A stretch of DNA of 64,000 nucleotides from Nephrocerus scutellatus (Eukaryota > Arthropoda > Insecta > Diptera > Pipunculidae), in assembly GCA_947095585.1 (NCBI GenBank), contig OX352761.1:124001-188000 (forward strand). Reading direction: 5' to 3'. This document shows positions 1 to 10,060 of the stretch, in pieces. The stretch's first letter is position 1. Each line of letters starts with the position of its first letter. Under the pieces are notes generated by a model. That model did no database searches, was not told the DNA's origin, and saw only the letters and a program-made list of their open reading frames with translations. Both the position numbers and the translations under genes were made by a program.

Positions 1-559
1 ATCGATACCTTTTTGGTATCGCATTTTCAAAAGGTACAGACGAATAAACAACCACCGAAAACATCCTTGCTTGTTTGTATAAAAAAGGAAACATTGCCAG
101 TTCCCAATCTTTAAGTGGAATAAACTTTAAATTAGAAAATATCACTTGAAGTGTTTGTTTTCTTCAGTTTCTAACTGATGACAACTTCCTTGAGATGTTT
201 CTAGAAATCGTAATCAGCTTATGTTTTATCAACTTCCGAATCGCTGCTCGACAAAACCAATTCTTGTTTTATCACCTCCTTCAGTCTCTGAATCGTTCTT
301 TCACAGGCGCTGGGTCTTAAAAGTTGATATTTTTGAACCTAGGATACAAAACGTTGCAGCAACTGCATGAATATTATACTCTATAGCTTGAAATTTGCGA
401 TTCAATTCTGAGTATAAGGTTTTTTGGACACTTAGGTAGACAAATTCGATAGTCGGTGTAAGTATTTTAAGCTCTTTTTCCGAACACTTGAACATTGGAA
501 TTATTTTTTAAACACTTATGTATTTTCACCGACGATAAACCAACTTGAAACAAAACTTC
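1..559. other. AT-rich sequence without a recognisable gene
   Basis: I see no splice-bounded coding sequence or conserved protein motif here. The segment has several TATCGATAC-like words near 1-20 and again near 605-690, which could be remains of a repeat, but I could not define ends. Confidence 0.4.
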
Positions 560-1390
560 CATTCAATCCAAGTACTTTTTTCCAATACATACTTGATATA
601 TCGCAACTACAAAAATCGATACCAAAAGTACTTGATATCTAAATAAAAGTATCGAGTATGTACTTGTATTTACTTGTATTGATACATCCATAGTTACGTG
701 GATGTTGGTCCATTCTCTACGAAGAGCTGTCTTCAATGCATCCACACTTTTATATCCACACTTTTGTCGACACCTTGGTCTCCAAATGTATCCCATGGAG
801 AAGTCTGGTGAGTATGACGGACATTGTTGCGAAGAAATTCAATTTGGAACGTTACTTGTAAAAATTGTTGTGTCGAACGAGCTTTATGTGATGGTACTAA
901 GTCCTATTGGAATGTCCAGCGGTTGTTAGCAAATTTTTTGTATGTACAAGGTGGCGACACACCATTTAATTCTTCTTTCCGATACACTTGTTAATTCACC
1001 TTGACGCCCTGATCGATAAAGACGGCGGATAACGTTCATTTGCAGGTACAGCTGCCCAAACCATCACAGAAGCCTGTGCTTGTTTGCGAAGAGCAACTCG
1101 CTTGACCGAATTGTCAGTTCAACGACCTCTAACCACACAGTTTTTGCGCTATTGGGATTTCGCTTGATTCGTGCCTTCACTTTCAAAACTATTTCTGATG
1201 ATGCTGCTGTTTTTGGAAGGGAACCTCAATGGCATTTGCAATGCTACCAGTATTGTTACAAAGTGTGATGGTCCGATACATAAACATTTTATTCACATTC
1301 TGAAGCTGTTTGACCATAGCCGGTTGTGCCTTTCCTTTGAACTCCATTTGGAAAACTTCTTTCAAATATGACATATATCGATATACTTCC
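560..1390 (-). pseudogene. Tc1/mariner-like transposase remnant
   Basis: Read on the minus strand, pieces of a Tc1/mariner-type transposase appear in order but in shifting frames. MVWAAV lies at about 1046-1064, followed by a VFIDQGVKVN-like stretch near 1000-1025 that is interrupted by a stop. A WTFQ followed by a stop is near 910-920, where the family normally has the WTFQQD catalytic Asp. A C-terminal SVDALKTALRREW segment is near 690-745. The order and wording match the catalytic half of insect Tc1/mariner proteins. Several stops and frameshifts make it a dead copy. Inverted terminal repeats were not identified, so the ends are approximate. Confidence 0.7.
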
Positions 1391-1689
1391 GTAGACTTGT
1401 AAACAACAGAGCAGACTAACGTTTGTTGTTTGTTGAACTAATTCCAAAAGTATACGAAATGTGTAAGTAATAAAACGCGCCGCCTAAGCTCGACACATCA
1501 CATCAAAGGATATAAGTAATCATTGAACTGGAATCTGAACCCATTGCTTCCACTTTTACTACTTTTTAGTTAATTCGGATAATAACCTACTAACAGCTTA
1601 TAATTATTACGAATAAAATTTAGGTAACCCCAAAAACATGTTTTCTTGACGTTACATGCGATTTGGGGTCTCAAAAGTGAAAAAAAGGT

Positions 1690-1860
1690 ATCCATCGGGA
1701 TTAATGTGGAATGTCCTCGGCATCGCTCAGAATGATTTTTACATTATACTGAGGGCAAGCATGGAGTTCCCGTTCGATTGATTCAAAGATTTCTTCTTCG
1801 TCTGGGGAATCCTCTGTGGTTGCATAAGCCTCATAGATTTATGTTGTTAAATTTTTCACG
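1690..1860 (-). pseudogene. LINE endonuclease fragment
   Basis: A minus-strand frame reads SPDEEEIFESIERELHACPQ and then YNVKIILSDAED. This resembles the part of LINE apurinic endonuclease domains around the conserved 'Y(D)xKIILGDFNA' strand, with GDFNA degraded to SDAED. A stop follows. The fragment is short and old. A similar nucleotide patch (TCGGGAT...ATGTTCTCGGCAT) occurs at about 18799-18835, suggesting a second remnant of the same region. Confidence 0.5.
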
Positions 1861-1869
1861 TACTCCACG

Positions 1870-3419
1870 GGTGCATAATCCGTTCATTTAATGCTATAAA
1901 GAAGAAACCTATGGGGTTCATTATTTCGCTCATTCTGAACACATACTGTCTTGCCAGACAGCTGTAGTATTGTAACGATCGAATCTTCCGGGCATTATCT
2001 GAGTAGCAATCCAGAATTCGAATTCGTCCTGCGTTTTGTGAAAAGAGCTATTTTGCTTGGTCACGTATGGTAGGGTGATTGAAATTTCGCCCAGTGGATG
2101 ACGAAGTCGTGCGGAGAAAAGGGGGTTGTCCTAGTTGTGCGGAGAGGCTGCCTCTACTATAGATCACAACCAGTGGAAAATGGGGTCTTTCCAATGAAAC
2201 CCTTACGCACTTTGCGATGAACCTCGGTGGAATTGAGGATACCTAGCTGTTCGCAGAAGTCATCTCTAAAAGCTCACAAAAATGTTCCAATATAGAGCCC
2301 TTACGCGGTTGGGTAGTACACCGATTTAATGGAAAGAAGAGGAGGGGATAAACATATAACTAATCAATTATTTATAAATAATACACAGATTTCCAATAGT
2401 CAGAACATCAGGTACGGCACGTGCCTTCATAGCACATGTTATTCCCCCTATTTTGCTGATAGTTGACTTTTCAGATCAGCGGCAGTATATGAAACATAAT
2501 ACTGATGAGAAATTGTTTAATAGAAAACAAATTAATTCAACGAATGGGTCGGACATACCCGTAATGAGCTTGCCTTAGACGCACGCTCTGTTGATCGTCG
2601 TTGTGACAAATTCTTGAGAAGCGGTGTTATTGAGTAGGAATTTACATTAAAACAGACCGCGCGTTTCCATCAGGCAGTAAATTTGAAATTGTTTTTATTT
2701 ATTATTAACTAACACTGATGAAAAGACATACTAATTAATTTTTAAGCTGCGGCGCCAAATTTCATCAAATAATCAATTATGTTTATGACGGTGATGAGTG
2801 CCTTGCAACCTCTCAGTTAGGACAAATCTATTGATTACTTACATCTAAAATAATTGAAGTTTTGAAGAATGTTACGCATACTGTTAAAAAATATATTAGA
2901 ATTCGCAATGGCAAGGACGGCAATCATTCGTATTCTTGCGTGTATGCGTAAAACTATAAATTCACCTTAAACTATTAGTAATAATTTTACAGATTATGGC
3001 GTTAGGCTAGTTTGGGTGAGGGTCGAAGTCAGACGACGACACTACAGCTGCTTTGTTTGTGAATTGAGTACTTTTTTCCCACTGTTGATGAGTATCGTGC
3101 AGCTTTTTATTATTATGACCCAGATTCACAAGTCTAGCTGGCATAATGTAGAAAATGATGAAAACTATGGGCTAACGCTTATTACATTACAAGCTGCTTC
3201 TGGCGAAATGCTTACCTGCTACAATGATGTGGTAATTTTTTTTGTTGAAGAATGAAGAATTAGAGCAAATTGAGTTTTGTTCCCATATTGTGTTTGGCGA
3301 TTTGGTGTCTGTCCAATGATAAGATTAGCTTGAAATTTGTCTGCACTGCAAGAGGATAGAGATGGTGTTTGCAGAGCTGAACGTATTGAGAGAAATTACT
3401 TTGGTATCATAAGATTCAG
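1870..3419. other. No recognisable gene
   Basis: No reading frame on either strand shows a family motif or convincing splice structure. A 79-codon open frame at 3016-3255 (+) contains a hydrophobic stretch (PLLMSIVQLFIIMTQ), but it has no visible homology and no flanking splice signals, so I do not call it a gene. The rest is diverged intergenic sequence. Confidence 0.4.
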
Positions 3420-3533
3420 GTTGGATGCTAAAATAGATGACATCGACTCGAAATCAGGACCGATGGAGAGGTTTTTTGTGGAAGGCCAGGACCGGACGCC
3501 ACTTTCAGTGACAAATATGATTATTAGATTCTG
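3420..3533 (+). mobile_element. LINE family A, 3' end fragment
   Basis: This contains the words GATGACATCG...CTCGAAATC, GGACCG, and GGCCAGGACCGG, then CAAATATGAT. The same order occurs at the 3' end of the longer LINE copies at 22.3-23.6 kb (minus) and 61.5-62.45 kb (plus). It is one of at least seven 3' copies in the window. LINEs are commonly 5' truncated, which explains the short fragment. Confidence 0.75.
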
Positions 3534-3965
3534 ATAAACGAAACTTCTTTCTTTATTTTTTATCTTAAGACTCTTTTTTTAACTTTAGGTGAGGCAAAGA
3601 TAAGTAAGGACCTGTGCATATAAATTTTGAATACCACGTACTTCGTTGTATATCTCCGAAAAATTATGTGCTCATAACAAACTTATTTAACACTAGAACG
3701 ACCACAGTAATTTTGGACTTTTAAAGTACTGATGCGCCGTGGGCGCCGTGGCTCAGTGGATATGAGCTTTGCCAAGTGCCACTTTGTAGAGTTTCATGCA
3801 TTGATTGCTGATTAATGAAAGATAACAATTTTATTAAATTGAAGCTTTTAAAATTTCATATGAAAACTTATCACTTTGCTAAGAATGAACGAATTTGTCC
3901 AAAAGCTTCCCCTCAGAGAGTGTTTGCTTTCAACATCACACCATTCAGACAACTTGATGACATCA

Positions 3966-4038
3966 GCCGAAATAGCTCAGTTGGGAGAGCGTTAGACTGA
4001 AGATCTAAAGGTCCCCGGTTCAATCCCGGGTTTCGGCA
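3966..4038 (+). tRNA. tRNA-Phe: tRNA-Phe (anticodon GAA)
   Basis: This is a complete 73-nt cloverleaf. The acceptor stem GCCGAAA pairs with TTTCGGC and A is the discriminator base. The anticodon arm is TTAGA-CTGAAGA-TCTAA with anticodon GAA at 3999-4001. Pol III internal promoter sequences are intact: an A box beginning TAGCTCAGTTGG at 3973 and a B box GGTTCAATCCC at 4017-4027. There is no intron, and CCA is not encoded, as expected for a eukaryotic nuclear tRNA. It decodes UUC/UUU. It stands alone between transposon fragments. Intact pairing in every stem argues that it is functional. Confidence 0.97.
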
Positions 4039-4046
4039 ATTCTTCC

Positions 4047-4055
4047 TTTTTTTTT
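4047..4055 (+). terminator. Pol III terminator after tRNA-Phe
   Basis: A run of nine T residues starts 9 nt after the tRNA, the expected position and form of an RNA polymerase III terminator. A second T-run follows shortly downstream as a back-up. Confidence 0.85.
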
Positions 4056-4059
4056 AAAT

Positions 4060-4993
4060 TTTTTTGTTGTAACGTTTTTTTTTATTTATTTTCAATTTGT
4101 TTAAGAACTGACATCGGTAACAACCTCAACAACTAATGCCAAACAGTCAAAGTCAAATCAAATATGCTAAATAGAAGATGTGGCATTCCATTTTAAGATC
4201 ATACGAAACCATCACGAGTAAATCCATTAAACCAAGCCCCTAAAGATGTACTCTATCTAGTCGCATGTTACCTTCAACTTAGATACCTACGAGTACACAT
4301 ACCTCAGGCTCAGTTAATCCCGCTGAACGATGGCATAAATCGTTGCACAAATCCATGTTTATTTTATTTTCCATTTTACAACCAACAGATGTGGGCAATA
4401 ATTATTATTGTATGGAGATAAACAAACGCAAACGACAGAAAATGGTATAGTTAGACATCAGCTGCTCCCCACCAGGGAACCCACGATCTGTCTGTCGTCT
4501 CCTCTCATACGTAAATCGTTGAGATATGTTCCGCGATGCAAGTCTGAAGGGGAAAGGAAAACATTTTGTCAACCAATCGATGCAAGTAAAAAATAACAGA
4601 CGCTGACAGCCGAATACTTGTGTGGAGCAACCACAAAAGGTTATGATTTGTTCATGGTTATATCCGGAATAAAGATATTTTTCTATGGTAAATTTATGAA
4701 GTAAATTTATTTTTAAAGAGCAATAGTTCCAAACGTCTTCAAAGCCGCATAAGATTTCAAGCCTAAAAGAAATTTTACTACTGTTTACTGATACGTCAGT
4801 AAACGACAGATAACATTTCAAAAAGCTCTTCACAAATTCCCAAAACGATCACAAATAAATTTATTGAAATTTGGACAGGACAACGTCTGTCGGGTCAGTA
4901 TATTATAAATATAGGGTGGGTCCCAGAAAACTTTCCTGTGGAACACCTGCTTGTATTTCTTTAGATTCAGGATATGATGGAGTGTATAATATA
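4060..4993. other. No recognisable gene
   Basis: Neither strand shows a supported coding sequence. A 142-codon open frame at 4405-4833 (-) has no family motif and no splice context, so I treat it as chance. The rest is AT-rich. Confidence 0.4.
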
Positions 4994-5093
4994 TGCCAAA
5001 CTGGATGACATCGGCTCGAAATCGGGACTGGTGGAGAGATTTTTTGCGGGAGGCCAGGACCGGACACCGGTTGAAGAGCCAAATATGATGATA
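4994..5093 (+). mobile_element. LINE family A, 3' end fragment
   Basis: This short copy of the same LINE 3' end carries GCCAAACTGGATGACATCGG, then CTCGAAATCGGGAC, GGAGAGA, GGAGGCCAGGACCGG and AGCCAAATATGATGAT. It ends in a short ATG-rich tail, which is the 3' terminus of the family. Confidence 0.8.
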
Positions 5094-5094
5094 G

Positions 5095-6054
5095 AAAGAT
5101 GCTATATAAGATTTAAGTATCTTACTATCTAGGTAGATCCCTATGAGGTTTAAAATCTAACCCCTTATGCCAAACCTCATTAAATGTCTTCGCAACGTCT
5201 AGGAATATTGTAAAACAAACTTCTAACGCTTTTTCTATAACATTATTCAACGATGCACTTGGTCTATTGTCGAGTGTTTATTTATTAGCCCGAACTGATG
5301 GGTGGGAATAAGCCTTCTTAGCTTCTGAATAGCCATTTAAGAAGCCATTAAGAAGTAATTAACAAACTTCTGATAGAGGCTTTCCTTGAAGAGGTATAAC
5401 AATAATTTCTGCCATCTTCTAGTGATGTGGAACATATTTTTGTGTAAAAGAGGCATTATTTATAAGCTTGAGGTTTAACAATGCTAGGAAGGGTAGTTAT
5501 TTCAGGATTAGGGCAGTTTTAAGATCATAACCTTCTGATTTTCTATTAGATAGTTTATTGCATACATTTGGTAATCTCTCTAAGCGAACTATAAGGGATT
5601 ACTTCTTCATCTACGTTATCAGAGAATTCAAGTTCGTTTAACACGCTATGTGGAAACATTTGAAAAAACTTAAACCTTTTTTTGGGTCGCCTATACATTT
5701 CCCATCAGATGTTTTTAAGGGAGTATCTTGTGACTTTGTAAAGTATTTTTCCTGTTCATTCCAGCAAAAGCTTGGTGCACCTCTACTGCTCGGTGATCTT
5801 CGGAGCACAGTAGCATTGCAACTAGTAGTTAGTTGACTCTATCTACCTGATTGTAATATATTAAAGCGTAGTCTAGCTCTAGAGCCATCCATGTGAGTTT
5901 ATGAGCACAATATTCTAGTTTGTGACTGCTCGGGTGTAAACTCAACTCCATCCACCACAACACCTTTCTTCTAAACAAATATTTCCAAGCCTACACTGTG
6001 CCTTGGCATTTTAAGGTTGCAAATCCCTTGAATCGTGCGCTAATTATAAAAAAA
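5095..6054. other. No recognisable gene
   Basis: This is diverged AT-rich sequence. No open frame longer than about 60 codons has recognisable content on either strand. Confidence 0.4.
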
Positions 6055-6600
6055 TTAATACTTTAAAATTACTTTGGGCATATGGCAACTGTCGCTGTTC
6101 TTGACAAGATGCCAACTGATCGTCCAATTTTGGGCCACTTCTTCGAGCACTGCTGGCCGTATGTCATAAATAAGACGAACAATATTGGCCTCCAAGGCGT
6201 CAATTTTTGCTAATTTATCAGCATATACCAGTAATTTTACGTGGCCCCACAGGAAATAATCCCGAGGTGTTAAATCGCACGATATTTGAGGCCAATTAAC
6301 AGGTCCATTTCTCCCATTAGTCCAAAAATGAGCCTCATCATTAAATGCAAACGGGTCAGTTTCCAACTGCTCTAAAACCCAATCGGCGAAAAAACGACGC
6401 TTATGTTGGTGTCGTGGCTTCAATTCAAGTACCAGCTGGATCTTTGCCCAAAATATTCCAAGTAGGGGACGGACAGAGCTACAATTCCTGCGACTGACGA
6501 CCAATCGATAAATTTGGATCTTCGACCACGCTTTCATTTACAGCGGCAATATTCTCTTCAGTGCGTTCTTTCTATCCATAGCTTGACGGATGGCTTGCTC
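6055..6600 (-). pseudogene. Mariner-like transposase remnant (family B)
   Basis: A 160-codon minus-strand frame (6537 down to 6055) keeps recognisable family pieces. These include an ELKPRHQHKRRFFADWVLEQ segment, a FNDEAHFWTNG motif holding the first catalytic Asp, then CDLTPRDYFLWGHVK holding the third catalytic Asp, and a C-terminal AVLEEVAQNW segment. Everything between the first and third motifs, including the QDGA motif with the second Asp, is missing, so the copy is internally deleted and cannot be active. The same family has fragments at 8.5, 35.2, 49.1 and 53.7 kb. Mariner-type proteins cut and paste DNA at TA sites. Confidence 0.8.
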
Positions 6601-6672
6601 AGTATTTAACAAAACCGTCTTACTTTTTTATCACCAGCTCACAACACTACATTGGCTATATCGGCTATATGG

Positions 6673-7002
6673 CTAATATACTTGCGTTCCGATAATAAAC
6701 TCTTGCAAATTAAATTTACATATGTTCGCAGGTGGTGCCTCAATAATCGTGTACGAGTCTATTGTCTGTACTAACGACTTATTGGTTTTAACAAACAATT
6801 GACAATAAAATATTAAATTTATATCTGTCCGGACTGTCGATGGATCCTCCATCACAGAAATTACGCCGGCTGGCGATGTCAAGAGGTCGCTAAATGTCGC
6901 ATGGCAAAGATCTTGCAAACAAACAGCATGCTGTAGCTGTTTGTTTGACGATGAGTTTGATGGAAGCAAACATTTCCGATGAACAATCCGTTTGGAGGAC
7001 AT
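6673..7002 (-). other. Unassigned 109-codon open frame
   Basis: An open frame starts MSSKRIVHRKCLL and ends at a stop near 6673. I recognise no domain in it. It lies just upstream, on the same strand, of the mariner-like remnant, and could be an exon of an unknown gene or part of another decayed element. Its amino-acid composition is not obviously low-complexity. No clear splice acceptor or polyadenylation signal decides the matter, so I do not call it a gene. Confidence 0.2.
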
Positions 7003-8528
7003 AATTCTATATGGAATACCTTGGTTCAGTTAGGTAAATAGAATTTCATTTTGAAGAAAAAATCCGGTAGCATTGCATATTGTGATTTAATGGGAGTGCC
7101 AGACAATTTTGAAATTGAAAAAGCAAGATTGATAGTGCAACTTACAAGCAGGGTCATTTAGTTTTTTTTTAAATGATCGTTAGATTATTGATTAGATAAC
7201 TGAAAGAAGAAAGTTATAGGCTTAAGTAGTGAAACATTTTTTTCTCACTGTACCTATCTTTCAAAAACCAAAATGTTTACGAGTACATTAAAAATGTCCT
7301 TAAAAAAGGATGCATTTTGACAAACAACCTCTAGCTCAGAAGATTTTTTAATTCCCAACATCATCAGACGAGAAACCTTACAAACACTTTGTCTCACAGC
7401 AAATGACAAACCGTTTCTTAGGAAATATCGTAAAAATGTCTACAAATTTGGAATCTTAAGTAGCTCGCTTTTTTCTGCTTATATAATCTACGATGGGTCA
7501 TTTCAACAATTCATCATAACTTAGATTTTTGCAAAAAAAATTAATTAACCTGTTGATGATGACAAGCAAAGGCAGAAAAAAAAATGCAAATTAGCCATTA
7601 TAGAGAGAAAAGAACGTCAAACTGCCTGCGTTAACTTCACCTGCGGCAACGGAAGCCTATGAAGAAAAACCAACCTCCGTTCGAAGTTTCATCTTCTGCA
7701 ACAAACTGTAACTACAACAACCACTTGCATAACATTACTCTGTGGCATCATTTGATAGCAATAACTATAACAACAACAAAAAACAACCACAATGTAACTG
7801 GCTTTTTTGTATTACCTACTTACTCTTTGTACTGCGCATCGTGTGCCGTGTACATTGATGGTGCATTGAAGAGGCCCATCCCATCAGTCTCCGATGGCAT
7901 CGAAGAATGTTGCACTTTTCACTGCGTCAGAAGGAACCGACAGAAGAAGCGGAAAAAACTGGAACAGAAAAATCACGGCAAAGATTTGAGATTATGATAA
8001 GTCGTCATCGTCATACGATGCAGCAACCACAGTTGATGATCTGTGGTAGAGAATGACACTGATATGCAAAGATGGATGGGTGACTGAGTAGATAGATGAA
8101 CAGATCGTTGCAATATGAGCTGCAGCACCGTACCATTGTGTCTTTAAATGTTGATGGAATATTACAGTGACAGGTAGAAGCAAACATATATTATGCTAGA
8201 GCTAAATGGATGATGTGACACTTGTAGAAGATTAAAATATATCCTTATTAGGATTTTGGAACGTTAACTTAGATGAATTGTATAATAGGTGCATTTCTAA
8301 GTCTAATAGTAAGAGCTTGGAGTCACAAAAAAGGTCAACTTAATGGAAGAAGCTGATACACGCAGAATTATGTAATAAGCCATGAAAAATAATACTAACG
8401 AGGAGGAAGTGGACATGTCATATATCGGGTTTTTCTATAAGGAAATAAGAATATGGTATTTGAATAAAATACAGAATAATTGAGATATCAGGCTAAAGTT
8501 AATTGCAAATGTAGTACATAAATTGTGT
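7003..8528. other. No recognisable gene
   Basis: The segment includes a somewhat more GC-rich stretch at 7620-8180 with open frames on both strands (for example 112 codons at 7659-7997, +). They contain repeated CAAC/AAC trinucleotides and have no family motif. This could be untranslated sequence of a neighbouring gene, but nothing supports a specific call. Confidence 0.35.
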
Positions 8529-8842
8529 TTAAGTGTGGAATTCGATCTCGTTCATATGACCACTGCTAGCACGTCGATTCTTTGGAGCCAATTTTTCGGC
8601 TGGAACGTTGGCAATTTCGCGTTCGAAATTATTTCCGAGCTCCTCTAACGTTGTTGGCTTGTTGCCATAAGCGTAATTAACGTTATCCCATAAAAAGAAA
8701 TCCAACGGCGCTAAATCGCTGTAGCAAGCTAGCCATTCGACCGGAACATTTCTCGAGATTACATGATTACCGAACTTCCCCTTCAATAGATCGATTGTTT
8801 GACCAGTTGTGTTGCATGTGGCACCATCTTCTTGGAATCACA
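8529..8842 (-). pseudogene. Mariner-like transposase C-terminal fragment (family B)
   Basis: Starting just after a TGA at about 8840, the minus strand reads FQEDGATCNTT (second catalytic Asp region), then KGKFGNHVISRNVP, then DLAPLDFFLWDNV (third catalytic Asp) and a C-terminal SSGHMNEIEFHT before the stop. It is the same family as the copies at 6.1 and 49.1 kb. The N-terminal half is absent. The upstream junction is with the DUF4780-like remnant, in the same orientation. Confidence 0.8.
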
Positions 8843-9475
8843 TATTACTGATGTCAATTCTATTAAATTCCATTTCCAAGTCGGTGCTTTTTAAAAAGAT
8901 TAGCTTTACATGTCCAAAGCGGTAACCCATTCTACCTTTGTAGGTGTTAAGCCTGCTCATGGAGGCGTCATCAACCGCCAATACGAGGAGTGCACCTTCC
9001 TACTTCCTCTGTATAACTTTCCACGAGATAGCCTGTAGTCCAGCATTCTGCGCAGCGATTGTAGCTAGAACTTTGTCAGAAGACAGCTCCAAACTCTGTG
9101 GAAAGAACCCACGGACGATATGTGGTTTGGGGAATGATCCTTCTTCCACCAGCGGCACGTTCATTCCACTTTTGTTTCTTATCTTCTCGAAGTTCGAGCG
9201 CAACCACCCCGCAGTAGTACCGTCTATACAGACGAAGACAAGCCACCCCGATTTGAAATATGAACCCGTAAATTACGGCCACACACCGCTATCGGTCATC
9301 TCGATCGAGGTGTCAATAACCGCCTCCTGAAAACGTGCTATCTGCTCATTAGTGAGGAGGTTCGTAGCCAGGTCAGTCGGGACGACACACAGCCTAACAG
9401 CACTAGCCAATTGCCTGAAAGTGGGGATGTCAGACATAGGTCCCGCCTTGCCTTTTATGACCCCAAATTGGGTAG
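8843..9475 (-). pseudogene. DUF4780-like retroelement ORF remnant
   Basis: A minus-strand frame begins MSDIPTFRQLASAVRLCVVP at 9437 and continues LTNEQIARFQEAVIDTSIEM, then a stop after SGVWP. It then resumes FKSGWLVFVCIDGTTAGWL, with PKPHIVRGFFPQSLELSSDK and AIAAQNAGLQAISWKVI-like text further on. The layout (LTNEQ...ALxxAI, then a WL(R) motif, then FFP, then W+V) resembles the DUF4780 domain found in many insect retroelement-associated proteins. The match is from memory of the family's appearance, so the name is tentative. A stop and a probable frameshift near 9000 make it non-functional. Confidence 0.5.
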
Positions 9476-10060
9476 TGTTTGATTCTCAGATCTAAAACTT
9501 TAAGTTTCGCGCCATTTAGGGGGAACGGTTTTGGCAAATTTGACGCCTCAAGACTTTTTTCTTTGATGCTTTGTAAAATCCATGTTTTATGCCAATAAGA
9601 AAGTGAATGTAGGTGACCAAGGGACCACCAGCGAACGCGATATGACCCATATTGCCCGATTTATGTAAAAACTCATGACAAATTGGGTTCAGTTCGTTCA
9701 GTTATGCACGCATTTCCGTGGGTGGGGAAAATTTCAATGATATTGTGTTCCATAATATTTGACATCGACGGTATTTCAACCGGAAATAAATTAATTCTTT
9801 GATATCGCAATTTATATTAAAAAACAAAATGAAAAACTCATTAGACAAAATCGCCAGCACCGCAAGTGACATGTGCCACGTTATCCTTAACTTTTTGGAG
9901 GTTACAAGGAGTTTATGGCATCTTTAAGAGGTGTGATTATGCGGGCCAAATATAATTCTTCCCAAAGATGAGAGTTCTCCCTCTCAATGTTAAAATAAAT
10001 AGAAATTATTGTAAATGCTCCTTTAAATAACAACTGTCGTAATTGTTCTTACCATTTCAG
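9476..10060. other. No recognisable gene; probable intron end
   Basis: I see no coding sequence. The last ~20 bases before 10061 form a pyrimidine-rich tract ending in TTTCAG, the splice acceptor of the chitin-binding gene. Most of this segment is therefore probably the 3' part of its upstream intron. The first exon was not identified. Confidence 0.4.

Noticed and set aside
3016..3255. 79-codon plus-strand frame with a hydrophobic stretch, possible signal peptide exon of the chitin-binding gene
   Set aside because: It lies 7 kb upstream, its end shows no clean donor in the right phase, and nothing links it to the exon at 10061.
3739..3790. tRNA-like head (CCGTGGCTCAGTGGATATG) before the tRNA-Phe
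   Set aside because: It has an A-box-like word but no B box or complete cloverleaf; could be a SINE head scrap, too short to call.
4405..4833. 142-codon minus-strand frame
   Set aside because: Low information content, no domain, no polyadenylation or splice context.
7659..7997. 112-codon plus-strand frame
   Set aside because: Made of CAAC-type repeats and no recognisable domain.
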